Positions 42,963 through 52,970 of a stretch of DNA of 64,000 nucleotides are shown piece by piece (the stretch's first letter is position 1; each line of letters starts with the position of its first letter). Both the position numbers and the translations under genes were made by a program. The DNA is taken from contig NZ_BQME02000002.1 of the NCBI RefSeq assembly GCF_022180385.2, positions 620,001 to 684,000 on the forward strand, in the 5' to 3' direction. The DNA comes from Paenibacillus sp. L3-i20. GTDB taxonomy: Bacteria; Bacillota; Bacilli; Paenibacillales; Paenibacillaceae. Below the pieces are notes generated by a model. The model saw nothing but the letters and a program-made list of their open reading frames with translations. It did not search any database and was not told the origin of the DNA.

Positions 42963-43496
42963 TTACATTTTGTTAATAAACTGCAAATAATTCTGTGAGC
43001 TTATATCCATTTCCTTTGGGGATGGCGTATTATTTTCTGCACCATAAAAGGCATAGAACGAACGATAATCTGCCCGGCAGTATAAGAAGGTTGTTTCAAA
43101 AGGAGTTAATAACTGCTCAAGTGTATACCGATATCTACCCGCTTCACTATAATCTTCTTTATTAATTCCAGCAGATAGGGCTAAAGCAACTTTGCGATTA
43201 CTGAGTTTGTCACCTCCGTTTGAACCATAAGCCCAGCCATAAGTGAAAACATCATCTAACCATTTTTTTAGAAGTGGTGGGCTACTAAACCAATACATAG
43301 GAAATTGCAAAACCAAATTAGGATGCGATTCAATTAATTGTTGCTCCTTTTCCACATCAATGTTTCCGTCAGGATATACCTTATGCAGGTCATGAACCGT
43401 ATATTTCTCTGGATACTTTTGGAGTTCTTCTACCCACCGTTTATTGATGACGGATGTTTCTATAGTTGGATGCGTTACGACTACGAGTGTTTTCAT
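42963..43496 (-). CDS. Flavodoxin-fold NAD(P)H oxidoreductase (KefF/MdaB-like)
   Basis: A 177-residue quinone-reductase-type flavoprotein. The N-terminus MKTLVVVTHPTIETS forms the FMN phosphate-binding loop; LVLQFPMYWFSSPPLLKKW is the strong family signature (about residues 61-79), followed by WAYGSNGGDKL. It probably performs two-electron reduction of quinones. Divergent from the hemerythrin gene; an inverted repeat matching an HxlR operator lies just upstream at 43553-43589. Confidence 0.87.
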   Translation of the reverse strand: MKTLVVVTHPTIETSVINKRWVEELQKYPEKYTVHDLHKVYPDGNIDVEKEQQLIESHPNLVLQFPMYWFSSPPLLKKWLDDVFTYGWAYGSNGGDKLSNRKVALALSAGINKEDYSEAGRYRYTLEQLLTPFETTFLYCRADYRSFYAFYGAENNTPSPKEMDISSQNYLQFINKM

Positions 43497-43552
43497 TGCT
43501 TTGTCCTCCTAAACGTTAATTTCTTTTTTGAGTATAAGTCGAACACTAAAAA

Positions 43553-43589
43553 TATGTAAGTACGCACTTTTAGTACAGGTACTTACATA
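43553..43589 (-). promoter_or_regulatory. Inverted repeat, predicted HxlR operator
   Basis: TATGTAAGTAC and GTACTTACATA are perfect inverted 11-mers separated by 15 bases, 57 bases upstream of the oxidoreductase start. The form resembles known HxlR-family targets such as that of YodB/HypR. Confidence 0.6.
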
Positions 43590-43662
43590 AAGGTGAGTGT
43601 AATACAACAAATGTGAATATTATCGAACACTCATCATATCGTTAGTCTTTTTGTTGCGATTA

Positions 43663-43705
43663 AGTGACCTATCTCACAGAGTTTCACCCGAGGAACTTCT
43701 ATAAT
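43663..43705 (+). promoter_or_regulatory. Fnr-type site and promoter before the hemerythrin gene
   Basis: AGTGACCTATCTCACA (43663-43678) matches the Fnr consensus TGTGAN6TCACA except for the outer T. A TATAAT -10 lies at 43700-43705; the site centre is about 41.5 bases before the predicted start of transcription, the class II activator position. Confidence 0.75.
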
Positions 43706-43747
43706 TCAAACTATATAGAGAAACGATGATTAGTGGAGGTGAAATCA

Positions 43748-44326
43748 ATGTTTGATACCAAATCAAAAGTAGAGTTGCTGGACCCTATCAATTCGTCAAG
43801 ACCAAGTACGTTTATGCAATTGGCGATTCGTTTACAGGAAGAACATGAGCAATTGAAGGCGAAGTGCAACATTTTGTGTGAACTTAGTATGAGGACTGCG
43901 TCCAGTTCAGGCAGATTTGGTGCATTACAGTTGCTAAAAGATTTACGTCTACATGCGGAAGCGATGCTTCATGATTTGGAACAGCATTCCAAGTGGGAGG
44001 ACGAGGAATTGTTTCCTGTATTTTCGCGTTACTTCAGAAAGTCAACTGAACCAACCATTCTGCCTTCACTTTGGGTACTCGAAAAGGATCATGAGCTGGC
44101 ACTACAGTTTTTTGAATCCTTCCTGCAATTAAGCCGCACATTGATTGCCGTTATGCAGCTTGATAAGGAATGTACAGATCCCAGACTTAAGGAAAAGCTC
44201 AAGGAAGGCTGCGATCATTTGACTCAAGGCTGCTTCATTCTGAGTGGCCACTTTCAAATGGAGGAAGAACTTATTTTTCCTTTGGCCAATCAAATATTGA
44301 CGGATATTGACTACTTATTTTCATAG
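43748..44326 (+). CDS. Hemerythrin-like (HHE) domain protein
   Basis: A 192-residue protein predicted as a helical bundle with spaced His/Glu ligands: EEHEQLKAKC (about residues 32-41), LHAEAMLHDLEQHSKWEDEELF (quoted in part: DLEQHSKWEDEELF), EKDHELALQF and SGHFQMEEELIFP. This is the pattern of the HHE di-iron family, which handles O2, NO or iron-sulfur repair. It heads the anaerobic island, divergent from the quinone reductase, and has an Fnr-type site at -41.5, so expression should rise without oxygen. The ATG at 43748 has GGAGGTG upstream. Confidence 0.83.
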   Translation: MFDTKSKVELLDPINSSRPSTFMQLAIRLQEEHEQLKAKCNILCELSMRTASSSGRFGALQLLKDLRLHAEAMLHDLEQHSKWEDEELFPVFSRYFRKSTEPTILPSLWVLEKDHELALQFFESFLQLSRTLIAVMQLDKECTDPRLKEKLKEGCDHLTQGCFILSGHFQMEEELIFPLANQILTDIDYLFS

Positions 44327-44356
44327 ATCAAGATAGGACGCAATTAGTTAGATTGT

Positions 44357-44399
44357 AGTGATATAGATCACAGTTTGTTGATTGCGAATCCGATATGAT
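44357..44399 (+). promoter_or_regulatory. Fnr-type site and promoter before adhE
   Basis: AGTGATATAGATCACA (44357-44372) is an Fnr palindrome with a TATGAT -10 at 44394-44399; its centre is about 41.5 bases before the predicted start. Confidence 0.78.
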
Positions 44400-44454
44400 G
44401 AAGACATCAACCAGATAAACGATTCCAAATAGTTGCATCGAGGAGGAATAGTGT

Positions 44455-47076
44455 ATGGCAGTTAAAGATAGTAAACGAGAAGAAAATAAGATTGAAACCC
44501 AATCTTTGGTGCAAGAAGAAGTAAACAAACTCGTCGCTCGTGCAAAAGCAGCGCAGGAAACCTTCCTAGGTATGAATCAAGAAGAAATTGATCGGATCGT
44601 CCAAGCGATGGCGCTTGCTGGTCTCGATAAACACATGATGCTCGCGAAGATGGCTGTTGAAGAGACAGGGCGCGGCGTATATGAGGATAAAATTACGAAA
44701 AATATTTTTGCAACGGAATACATTTACCACAGCATCAAGAAAGACAAAACGGTTGGCGTGATCGAGGAGAATACGTTTGAAAATTATCGCATAGTGGCTG
44801 AGCCTGTTGGGGTTATCGCCGGAGTAACTCCTGTTACAAACCCAACGTCAACTACGATGTTTAAAGCACTTATTGCTACGAAAACACGTAATCCGATCAT
44901 CTTTGCTTTTCATCCATCGGCGCAGAAGTGTAGTGCAGAATCAGCCAAAACGTTGCGTGATGCTGCTATTGCTAATGGAGCGCCAGAACATTGTGTGCAA
45001 TGGGTGGAATCGCCATCATTAGAAGCAACACAGCTGCTCATGAACCACCCGGATGTAGCGTTAGTTCTTGCTACAGGCGGCTCTGCGATGGTGAAGTCAG
45101 CTTACAGTACAGGCAAACCTGCGTTAGGGGTTGGTCCTGGCAACGTGCCTTGCTTCATTGAACAATCGGCAGATTTGAAGCAAGCTGTAACGGATCTAAT
45201 TTTATCCAAAACATTCGACAACGGGATGATTTGTGCTTCTGAACAAGCGGTAATTATCGAAGAAGCGGTTTACGACCAGGTGCGCAAGCTTATGAAAGAT
45301 AACGGCTGTTACTTCCTGAATAAAACAGAGACAGAAGCCGTTTCGAAGCTCGTCATCCATAGTGATAAATGTGCAGTAAACGGCGTAATCGTCGGTCAGT
45401 CAGCAGTGAAAATTGCAGAGATGTCAGGTATTCAGGTGCCATCTGATACGAAAATTCTCATTGCCGAGCTTGCGGGTGTAGGTACAGCATTCCCACTATC
45501 AGCTGAGAAGCTGAGTCCCGTTCTGGCTTGCTACAAAGTGAAGACAGCAGAGAAGGGAATAGAACGTGCAGCGGAAGTCGTTGCTTTCGGCGGCCTAGGT
45601 CATTCTTCGGTCATTCATTCGAATAATGATGAAATAATTTCAGCTTTTGCAAACCGACTCAAAACCGGACGTGTCATCGTTAACTCACCTTCAACACATG
45701 GCGCTATTGGCGATCTATATAATACGAACTTACCATCGCTAACACTTGGTTGCGGTTCATATGGACATAACTCGACTACTTCCAATGTTTCGGCTGTTAA
45801 TTTGCTCAACATGAAAAGACTCGCTTACCGAACCGTTAATATGCAGTGGTTCAAAATACCACCGAAGATTTATTTCGAAAAAGGGGCTACTCAATATCTT
45901 GAGAAGATGCCTGATATATCCCGTGTGCTTATCGTTACAGATGAAATGATGGTGAAGCTTGGTTATGTAGATAAGCTGGAATATTATTTGCGGAAACGGG
46001 CGAACCCGGTTGCTGTTGAAATATTCGCTGATGTAGAGCCTGATCCATCTGTTGAAACAGTGCAGCGGGGCACAAAAGTAATGGATAGCTTTAAGCCAGA
46101 CTGCATTATTGCTCTTGGTGGCGGCTCTCCAATGGACGCAGCAAAAGCGATGTGGCTCTTCTACGAATTTCCTGAGACCAACTTCCATTCGCTGAAGCAA
46201 AAGTTCCTTGATATCCGTAAACGGATATACAAATATCCACGTCTCGGCGACAAAGCTCAGTTCGTAGCTATTCCAACAACATCGGGTACAGGCTCTGAAG
46301 TTACATCCTTCGCTGTCATAACTGACAAGCAAGAAGGACATACGAAATATCCGCTTGCAGATTACGAGCTGACACCAGATGTAGCCATTATTGATCCAGA
46401 GTTTGTATACACATTGCCAAAAACAGCAGTAGCTGACACTGGAATGGATGTACTTACTCATGCCATAGAATCTTATGTGTCTGTAATGGCAAGCGACTAT
46501 ACAGACGGGTTAGCCCTTCATGCGATCCGACTTGTGTTCCAAAACTTGGAGAAATCCTATCATACAGCTGATCCAGTAGCACGAGAGAAGATGCATAATG
46601 CATCTACAATTGCTGGCATGGCCTTTGCGAATGCATTCCTTGGCATCAATCACAGCTTAGCGCATAAGTGGGGTGGTCAATACCATACAGCTCATGGCCG
46701 TACTAACGCAATTCTTATGCCGCATGTCATTCGTTACAATGCACAGAAACCGACAAAGTTTACTTCTTTCCCGAAATACAGCCACTTCATCGCAGATGAA
46801 CGTTATGCAGAAATTGCCCGTACGATCGGACTTCCTGCTCGAACGACTGAAGAGGGTGTTAATAGTTTAATTGAAGCTATTCGCAAGTTGAATCAATCGT
46901 TAGGTATTCCAGAGAAATTCCAAGACGTTGGAGTAGATCCTGCCGATTTCGAGGAAAAAGTGGACTATCTAGCCGATCGTGCTTTCGAGGATCAATGTAC
47001 GACAGCAAATCCTCGTATGCCGCTCGTCACGGAGCTAGCAGATGTATATCGAAATGCTTTCTACGGCAATTTCTAA
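44455..47076 (+). CDS. adhE: Bifunctional acetaldehyde/alcohol dehydrogenase
   Basis: An 873-residue AdhE that converts acetyl-CoA to acetaldehyde and then ethanol with two NADH, regenerating NAD in fermentation. The N-terminal aldehyde dehydrogenase half (about 1-450) has GVIAGVTPVTNPTST, GVGPGNVP and the catalytic Cys in NGMICASEQ. The C-terminal iron-dependent alcohol dehydrogenase half has ALGGGSPMDAAKAMW, TTSGTGSEVT, and the iron ligands in GINHSLAHKWGGQYH and HGRTNAILMPHV. Length matches the family. A strong AGGAGGA site precedes the ATG. Fnr site upstream; terminator at 47096. Confidence 0.95.
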   Translation: MAVKDSKREENKIETQSLVQEEVNKLVARAKAAQETFLGMNQEEIDRIVQAMALAGLDKHMMLAKMAVEETGRGVYEDKITKNIFATEYIYHSIKKDKTVGVIEENTFENYRIVAEPVGVIAGVTPVTNPTSTTMFKALIATKTRNPIIFAFHPSAQKCSAESAKTLRDAAIANGAPEHCVQWVESPSLEATQLLMNHPDVALVLATGGSAMVKSAYSTGKPALGVGPGNVPCFIEQSADLKQAVTDLILSKTFDNGMICASEQAVIIEEAVYDQVRKLMKDNGCYFLNKTETEAVSKLVIHSDKCAVNGVIVGQSAVKIAEMSGIQVPSDTKILIAELAGVGTAFPLSAEKLSPVLACYKVKTAEKGIERAAEVVAFGGLGHSSVIHSNNDEIISAFANRLKTGRVIVNSPSTHGAIGDLYNTNLPSLTLGCGSYGHNSTTSNVSAVNLLNMKRLAYRTVNMQWFKIPPKIYFEKGATQYLEKMPDISRVLIVTDEMMVKLGYVDKLEYYLRKRANPVAVEIFADVEPDPSVETVQRGTKVMDSFKPDCIIALGGGSPMDAAKAMWLFYEFPETNFHSLKQKFLDIRKRIYKYPRLGDKAQFVAIPTTSGTGSEVTSFAVITDKQEGHTKYPLADYELTPDVAIIDPEFVYTLPKTAVADTGMDVLTHAIESYVSVMASDYTDGLALHAIRLVFQNLEKSYHTADPVAREKMHNASTIAGMAFANAFLGINHSLAHKWGGQYHTAHGRTNAILMPHVIRYNAQKPTKFTSFPKYSHFIADERYAEIARTIGLPARTTEEGVNSLIEAIRKLNQSLGIPEKFQDVGVDPADFEEKVDYLADRAFEDQCTTANPRMPLVTELADVYRNAFYGNF

Positions 47077-47095
47077 CGAGGTAACCGCAGTTTTG

Positions 47096-47127
47096 GCTGC
47101 CGATCTGAAGGGTCGGCAGCTTCTTTT
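47096..47127 (+). terminator. Intrinsic terminator after adhE
   Basis: GCTGCCGATC pairs with GGTCGGCAGC (one G-U pair) followed by TTCTTTT. Confidence 0.75.
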
Positions 47128-47180
47128 ATAAACATCATCAATGATGCAATTATAATGGCAATCAGGAAGGAGTGATCAGC

Positions 47181-47801
47181 ATGATGTCCGGAGTCATCTT
47201 GGCTGGCGGCAATCACAATGGTATTAATGGTACAAATCGGGCTTTCCTTGTTGTGGACGGAGAAACCTTGCTGCAGAAACAAATTCGTGAAATGCAGTCC
47301 TGCTGCAATGAAATTACGATCGTTACGAATGATCCACAGCCGTTTCTCCGAACCGTCGACCGTAATATTCGTATCATTACCGATTATTTTACTGGCAATG
47401 GCTTATTAAGCGGCATGCATGCAGGACTTTCACTCTCTCAAAATAACGATGTTTGGATTCTCGGCTGTCATATGCCTTTTCCATCAAGTGATGCAGCCAA
47501 GTTGCTGCTAACATACAAACATGAAGGTGTAGAAGCGGTTATTCCTTGGGTAAATGGCAAATCTCAGCCACTTCATGGGATCTATGATCGATCATGTGCC
47601 GCTCGAATAGGAAGTCTTCTTAACAGTGGAAGCTACCAAGTTTCTGCACTGTTGAACAGACTCCGCTGGTCAAAAATTAGTGAGCCTCCATTTGAAGAAC
47701 ATGGGATTGGATGTCATTTCGTTCAATCTATCCGCACTGAAGGGGATTATGCCCGCCTAGTAAAGAAGCTTGATAGAGAATCATTAGAATCGATAGCTGA
47801 A

Positions 47802-47810
<9 letters not shown>
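47181..47810 (+). CDS. MobA-like nucleotidyltransferase with altered signature
   Basis: A 209-residue protein of the NTP-transferase fold, most like MobA (molybdenum cofactor guanylyltransferase). The N-terminus GVILAGG is right, but the following loop reads NHNGINGTNRAFL where MobA has xSxRMGxxKAL: the Lys is replaced by Arg and the RMG is not kept. LLSGMHAGL and WILGCHMPFP correspond to the GPLAGI and CDMPFL motifs (the first metal-binding Asp is His). It may therefore be inactive or altered in function. It lies between adhE and pflB; the ATG at 47181 has AAGGAG upstream. The pflB Fnr site overlaps its stop codon. Confidence 0.7.
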
Positions 47811-47875
<65 letters not shown>

Positions 47876-47891
47876 CACGGAGGTGCTTATT

Positions 47892-50162
47892 ATGGCGATG
47901 AAAGAAAAGGAAGCTGTGAAACACAATACAACAAATGAAGCATGGCGAAGTTTTGCAGCTGGAAGTTGGCAGATGCAAATTGACGTTCATTCTTTTATAG
48001 AACAGAATGTCACATCTTATGATGGCGACGAAAACTTCTTAGCAAATCCTACTGAGGATACCATTGCACTATGGGATCAGGTTAGCGGGCTGCTCAAGGA
48101 GGAGAGAGAAAGAGGCGGCGTACACGACATCGATGTCAACACCATATCTTCGATCACGTCGCATGAGCCTGGTTATATCAATCAGGTCAAAGAAAAGATT
48201 GTTGGACTACAGACAGATGCGCCTCTGAAGCGGGCTGTTCAACCGTTCGGTGGCGTTCGGATGGCAGTCGATGCTTGTGAAGCATACGGATACACTCTTT
48301 CTCCCCAGATTGAAACGATTTTCACTGAGCTGCGGAAGACGCATAATCAAGGTGTATTCGATGCCTACACAACAGAGATGCGTGCTGCCCGCAGAGCTGG
48401 AATCATAACTGGATTGCCAGATGCATATGGTCGTGGACGAATTATCGGAGACTATCGTCGAGTTGCGTTGTACGGAGTAGATCGACTTATCGCTGGTAAG
48501 AAGGAAGAGCAACTTCAGCTTGAAGTGGAAGCAATGACGGAAGATATTATACTGCTTCGTGAAGAACTCTCCGAGCAAATTCGCAGCCTGACAGAGCTTA
48601 AGCAAATGGCCGCAACGTATGGATACGATATCTCTGTTCCAGCAACTAATGCGAAGGAAGCGGTGCAATGGCTGTACTTTGCTTACCTGGCTGCAATCAA
48701 AGAACAAAATGGCGCAGCGATGAGTCTTGGGCGTGTATCAAGTTTCCTAGATATTTATATGGAGCGCGACCTTAAAGAAGGCGTACTGTCGGAAGAAGAA
48801 GCGCAAGAGCTTGTTGACCATTTTGTCATGAAGCTGCGGATCGTAAAGTTTCTCCGTACTCCTGACTACAATGAACTGTTCAGTGGCGACCCTACATGGG
48901 TAACGGAAGCAGTTGGCGGCATGGGACGAAACGGGAAGTCACTCGTAACACGCAATTCATATCGGTTCCTTCACACGCTTTATAACCTTGGACCCGCTCC
49001 CGAACCGAATTTAACGATATTATGGTCAACCTCATTACCAGATAGCTTCAAAAAATATTGTGCGCGCGTCTCAGCTGAAACGAGTTCTATCCAGTACGAA
49101 AATGACGATATGATGCGTCCGCACTTCGGTGACGATTATGGTATTGCTTGTTGCGTATCTGCTATGAGAATCGGCAAACAGATGCAGTTTTTCGGCGCAA
49201 GAGCGAATCTTGCTAAAGTGTTGCTCTATGCAATTAATGGAGGTTTAGACGAGAAGTTGGGAGCACAAATCGGCCCGGCAATCGCACCAATCACTTCCGA
49301 AATACTTGATTATGAAGAAGTGAAGGCAAATTTCGATATCGTTCAAGACTGGCTAGCTAAGCTGTATATCAATACGTTGAACGTCATCCACTACATGCAT
49401 GATAAATACTGCTATGAACGGATCGAGATGGCGCTTCACGACCGGGATATTATTAGAACGATGGCTTGCGGCATCGCCGGATTGTCAGTAGTTGCAGACA
49501 GCTTAAGTGCTATCCGCTATGCAAAAGTTCGTCCAATTCGCAATGAAGCAGGTATAGCCGTTGATTTCGAAATTGAAGGCGATTATCCTCAATACGGCAA
49601 CAACGATGATCGTGTAGACCAAATGGCAGTTGAGCTGACAGAAGGGTTCATGGAACGCCTTCGCAAGCACAAAACGTATCGCGGTGCGATTCCGACATTG
49701 TCAGTGTTGACCATTACTTCAAATGTTGTATACGGAAAGAAAACGGGCAGTACACCGGATGGCAGGAAAGCAGGCGAGCCCTTCGCACCAGGAGCCAACC
49801 CGATGCATGGACGTGACCGCAAAGGGGCGCTTGCATCACTTGCTTCCGTCGCCAAAATTCCATATGAAAGCAGCTTAGACGGTATATCTAACACGTTTTC
49901 CATCATTCCAAAAGCACTTGGCAAAGAGGAGAGTGTGCGCTTCAACAACTTAGCCGCTTTGCTCGATGGTTACGCAATTAGTGGTGGTCATCATCTCAAT
50001 GTTAACGTCTTTAATCGTGAGCAACTTATGGATGCAATGGAGCATCCAGAAAATTATCCGCAGCTTACAATCCGTGTATCTGGTTATGCGGTTAACTTTA
50101 TTAAGCTTACGAGAGAGCAACAACTAGATGTCATCAGCCGAACGTTCCACGGAGAGATGTAA
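47892..50162 (+). CDS. pflB: Pyruvate formate-lyase
   Basis: A 756-residue glycyl-radical enzyme that splits pyruvate with CoA into formate and acetyl-CoA under anoxia. The adjacent catalytic cysteines are about residues 420-421 in GIACCVSAM, and the glycyl radical site is about residue 731 in RVSGYAVNF. The gene follows the MobA-like gene; a GGAGG site precedes the ATG at 47892. The activating enzyme follows after 35 bases. An Fnr-type site and a 7-bp repeat lie in the promoter and leader. Confidence 0.95.
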   Translation: MAMKEKEAVKHNTTNEAWRSFAAGSWQMQIDVHSFIEQNVTSYDGDENFLANPTEDTIALWDQVSGLLKEERERGGVHDIDVNTISSITSHEPGYINQVKEKIVGLQTDAPLKRAVQPFGGVRMAVDACEAYGYTLSPQIETIFTELRKTHNQGVFDAYTTEMRAARRAGIITGLPDAYGRGRIIGDYRRVALYGVDRLIAGKKEEQLQLEVEAMTEDIILLREELSEQIRSLTELKQMAATYGYDISVPATNAKEAVQWLYFAYLAAIKEQNGAAMSLGRVSSFLDIYMERDLKEGVLSEEEAQELVDHFVMKLRIVKFLRTPDYNELFSGDPTWVTEAVGGMGRNGKSLVTRNSYRFLHTLYNLGPAPEPNLTILWSTSLPDSFKKYCARVSAETSSIQYENDDMMRPHFGDDYGIACCVSAMRIGKQMQFFGARANLAKVLLYAINGGLDEKLGAQIGPAIAPITSEILDYEEVKANFDIVQDWLAKLYINTLNVIHYMHDKYCYERIEMALHDRDIIRTMACGIAGLSVVADSLSAIRYAKVRPIRNEAGIAVDFEIEGDYPQYGNNDDRVDQMAVELTEGFMERLRKHKTYRGAIPTLSVLTITSNVVYGKKTGSTPDGRKAGEPFAPGANPMHGRDRKGALASLASVAKIPYESSLDGISNTFSIIPKALGKEESVRFNNLAALLDGYAISGGHHLNVNVFNREQLMDAMEHPENYPQLTIRVSGYAVNFIKLTREQQLDVISRTFHGEM

Positions 50163-50197
50163 CGGCTGAATGAGTAAGTGAAAGGAGCGTGACCCGA

Positions 50198-50935
50198 ATG
50201 AAAGGTCGTATTCATTCCATGGAAACTTTCGGCACAGTAGACGGCCCGGGTATTCGCTTCGTCCTGTTCATGCAGGGCTGCGCACTGCAATGCCGCTTCT
50301 GCCATAACCCAGATACTTGGGATACTACGGTTGGGCAGCAAGTAACGGTCGAAGATATTTTGCATGAAATCGAACCCTATTTGCCCTATTACAGAGGTTC
50401 CGGCGGAGGTATAACCGTAACTGGCGGAGAACCATCGCTTCAAGCACCGTTCGTCGCACAGTTGTTTAAAGCTTGTAAGGAGCAATTTGGTTTGCGTACT
50501 GCGCTAGACAGCTCTGGCTTTTGTGATCCGACACATGCGGCTGAACTGATAGATCATACGGATCTCGTACTACTTGACCTAAAACAAATGAACAAAGACA
50601 AACATAAATGGTTAACTTCTCAGCCCAATGATAGAATTCTCACATTTGCAAAATGGTTATCCGAGCGTAATAAGCCAGTTTGGATTAGACATGTGCTCAT
50701 TCCGGGCATTACAGATCATAATGAAGATTTGATTGCATTAGGACAGTTTATGGGAGAACTGAGTAATATTGAGCATTTTGAACTACTGCCTTATCATCGA
50801 ATGGGTGTTTACAAGTGGCAACAGCTCGGTCTTCCATATGTACTTGAAGGTGTGCCAACTCCAACCGATCGTGAGGTTGAACGAGCAAGAAATACGATTG
50901 AAACGGCTCGAAATTTAGCGATGCATCACAACTAA
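50198..50935 (+). CDS. pflA: Pyruvate formate-lyase activating enzyme
   Basis: A 245-residue radical-SAM enzyme that generates the glycyl radical on PflB. The cluster motif CX3CX2C is in MQGCALQCRFCHNPDTW (about residues 27-43), followed by GGGITVTGGEPSLQ. Length and motifs match PflA. AAGGAG lies before the ATG at 50198. The operon ends in a terminator at 50949. Confidence 0.93.
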   Translation: MKGRIHSMETFGTVDGPGIRFVLFMQGCALQCRFCHNPDTWDTTVGQQVTVEDILHEIEPYLPYYRGSGGGITVTGGEPSLQAPFVAQLFKACKEQFGLRTALDSSGFCDPTHAAELIDHTDLVLLDLKQMNKDKHKWLTSQPNDRILTFAKWLSERNKPVWIRHVLIPGITDHNEDLIALGQFMGELSNIEHFELLPYHRMGVYKWQQLGLPYVLEGVPTPTDREVERARNTIETARNLAMHHN

Positions 50936-50948
50936 TAGCAATTAATTG

Positions 50949-50978
50949 GAAGACGCACAGCTCTTGTGCGTCTTCTTT
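50949..50978 (+). terminator. Intrinsic terminator after pflA
   Basis: GAAGACGCACA pairs perfectly with TGTGCGTCTTC around GCTCT, followed by TTT. Confidence 0.8.
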
Positions 50979-50997
50979 GCTGTTCTCTCCCAACTTA

Positions 50998-51035
50998 TAG
51001 GGGAAACTCCCCCGGAAAGATCAGGGAATCCCCCG
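50998..51035 (+). promoter_or_regulatory. G/C-rich repeated elements upstream of fnr
   Basis: GGGAAACTCCCCCG (51001-51014) and GGGAATCCCCCG (51024-51035) are imperfect direct repeats 23 bases apart, each with an internal G3/C3 inverted repeat. The first also reads TAGGG-N6-CCC, near the reported NreC site form. They may bind a regulator of fnr; identity unproven. Confidence 0.4.
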
Positions 51036-51099
51036 ATGTTCAAACGATCATCACAGCGATATGATTAAATCAAATGAATGGATCGGAAGGGGAAACGAA

Positions 51100-51810
51100 A
51101 TGGAGATTACAACAAAACATATAGAAGGTCTGGAGCCTGTATTATCAAAAGAAAGTTTTGAGAAGTTGAAAAGCATTATGTATATAAAAAATATGGAAAA
51201 AGGAAGTTGCTTATTTTGGGAAGGCGATACTGCGAACCATCTCTTTTTCGTCATGGAGGGACGGGTTAAAACAACGAAGTCTTCTGATAGTGGACGGATA
51301 CTAACGTTATATTTGCACCAGAAGGGTGATTTGATCGGACAAATGGACCCATTCCAAGATTCGATACACAGCTTTAGTGCTGAAGTAACCGAAGAAGCTA
51401 AAGTTGGCGTTATTCAACGTAAAGATTTAGAAGTATTGTTATGGCAACATGGCGACTTAGCTGTCGAGTTTATGAAATGGATGGGTCTGATGCATCGGCT
51501 TACGCAAACGAAGTTCCGTGATTTGATGATGTTCGGCAAAACGGGGGCGTTATGCTCACTGCTTATTCGTCTTGGCAACTCGTATGGCAAAGAAGGAGAT
51601 ACTGGAATTTTTATCGACTTAAAAATTAACAACTCCGAGATGGCGGACATGATCGGAGCAACTCGTGAAAGTGTAAACCGGATGTTGAGTGACCTTAAGA
51701 AAGACAAAGTTATACAAGTCAAGGACGGTCACATTATTATTAAGGATCTATCCTATCTTCGTAATATTTGCCATTGCGAGAATTGCCCGAAAGAAATCTG
51801 CCGAATGTAA
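51100..51810 (+). CDS. fnr: Fnr, oxygen-responsive Crp-family regulator
   Basis: A 236-residue Crp/Fnr protein: cyclic-nucleotide-like sensor domain (about residues 15-125), dimer helix, and a helix-turn-helix near the C-terminus reading MADMIGATRESVNRMLSDL (about 185-203). The last residues are CHCENCPKEICRM: cysteines at the C-terminus, as in Bacillus Fnr, which holds a [4Fe-4S] cluster there and activates when oxygen is absent. ATG 51100 with GGAAGGGG is preferred over 51061 and gives the length of B. subtilis Fnr. Matching palindromes stand before the hemerythrin gene, adhE, pflB and ndk. Confidence 0.9.
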   Translation: MEITTKHIEGLEPVLSKESFEKLKSIMYIKNMEKGSCLFWEGDTANHLFFVMEGRVKTTKSSDSGRILTLYLHQKGDLIGQMDPFQDSIHSFSAEVTEEAKVGVIQRKDLEVLLWQHGDLAVEFMKWMGLMHRLTQTKFRDLMMFGKTGALCSLLIRLGNSYGKEGDTGIFIDLKINNSEMADMIGATRESVNRMLSDLKKDKVIQVKDGHIIIKDLSYLRNICHCENCPKEICRM

Positions 51811-51827
51811 AAGAAAGGTGACGGAGC

Positions 51828-52277
51828 ATGAACGGACCAAAAGAACTTGAACGATTGACGGTGGTATTAGGGCTCATTCTATCAAAAAGCAAAAGTGATT
51901 ATGCAGCACTTGCGATGCCCGCTGATCATTACCGTAAAATGAAGTGGAATATTTCCATGGGCAGCCGAAATGACAGGGTAGGACAAATGAAACTGAGGCC
52001 CGGTATTGGAATCGGCGGCATGGTGCTGCGTCATGGGGCAGTATTCAGAGTGAATGAGAACGAGAATAAAGGGATGCTGACAGAGTGCCCTGTTATGCTG
52101 GCAGAGAAGCTTGCATCAGGCATTGCCTTCCCGATTATTGCCCCTGTTCCTACTTATAGAAATGGTATTTTAATACTGGGAAGAAGAAACAATCAATTTT
52201 ATGATGAGCAAGAAATCGAGATGGTTCAATCACTGCTGCCTAATCTTATTGAGATGATGGGTGCAGAAGCGTTATGA
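51828..52277 (+). CDS. nreA: GAF-domain protein, NreA-like nitrate receptor
   Basis: A 149-residue single GAF domain, similar in size and placement to NreA, the nitrate-binding protein that restrains the NreB kinase in Staphylococcus. Visible features include GIGIGGMVLRHGAVFRV and GIAFPIIAPVPTYRNGIL, typical GAF core strands. It lies 17 bases after fnr and is followed by a LuxR-type regulator and a sensor kinase, so the NreA-C-B arrangement supports the call. Nitrate binding itself cannot be verified by eye. No nar genes are in the window. Confidence 0.72.
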   Translation: MNGPKELERLTVVLGLILSKSKSDYAALAMPADHYRKMKWNISMGSRNDRVGQMKLRPGIGIGGMVLRHGAVFRVNENENKGMLTECPVMLAEKLASGIAFPIIAPVPTYRNGILILGRRNNQFYDEQEIEMVQSLLPNLIEMMGAEAL

Positions 52278-52316
52278 TGAATGTAACGATTAATGCATGC
52301 GAGAAGGATGGGTCTT

Positions 52317-52970
52317 GTGATTAAAATTATTATCGTAGATGATCATGCAATGGTTCGATCTGGACTACGAATGCTGCTAAGCAGTAAGGGAGAGTTCAAT
52401 GTTGTAGCGGAAGCGTCCGACGGAGATGAAGGGATTTTAGCCGCACTGGAATTTAATCCGGATGTCATCCTAATGGATTTAAGTATGCCTAACGGTAAAG
52501 ATGGGCTTACCGCTGCGTCTGAGCTTAAAGTGCTTTTACCAGAAACGGCAATTCTGATCTTAACGATGCATGACGATGATGAATACTTATTCCGAGCTAT
52601 TCATGCTGGTGCAGCAGGCTATATCCTTAAGAGCGCTCCCCATGAGGAACTGCTCACAGCAATTCGTACCGTATCTTGTGGTGATGCTTATTTATATCCT
52701 ACTGCGACTAAGCGTCTAATGAATGAATATGCCGATCGGATGAAGAGAGGCGAAAGCTCCGATCTATTCGATACGTTATCCGATCGTGAGAAGGAAGTGC
52801 TTGCACTAACGGCAAAAGGCTATGCGAACAAAGAAATAGCGGAGCAGCTGGTCATCAGTGTAAAGACGGTCGAGACACATAAAAGTCATGTTATGGAGAA
52901 GCTTGGTCTAAAATCGCGGCCAGAGCTTATTAAATATGCAATGAAGAAGGGACTGCTGCAATTTGATTGA
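52317..52970 (+). CDS. nreC: NreC-like response regulator (NarL/LuxR family)
   Basis: A 217-residue regulator: receiver with DDH near the N-terminus, phospho-Asp in PDVILMDLSMPNGKDGL, and Lys in YILKSAPHEE; then a LuxR helix-turn-helix, LSDREKEVLALTAKGYANKEIAEQL, quoted in part as KEVLALTAKGYANKEIAE, and VKTVETHKSHVMEKL. The GTG at 52317 is chosen because AAGGA lies 8 bases before and the protein then begins IKIIIVDDH; ATGs at 52293 and 52308 are possible. It overlaps nreB by 8 bases. Confidence 0.82.
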   Translation: MIKIIIVDDHAMVRSGLRMLLSSKGEFNVVAEASDGDEGILAALEFNPDVILMDLSMPNGKDGLTAASELKVLLPETAILILTMHDDDEYLFRAIHAGAAGYILKSAPHEELLTAIRTVSCGDAYLYPTATKRLMNEYADRMKRGESSDLFDTLSDREKEVLALTAKGYANKEIAEQLVISVKTVETHKSHVMEKLGLKSRPELIKYAMKKGLLQFD

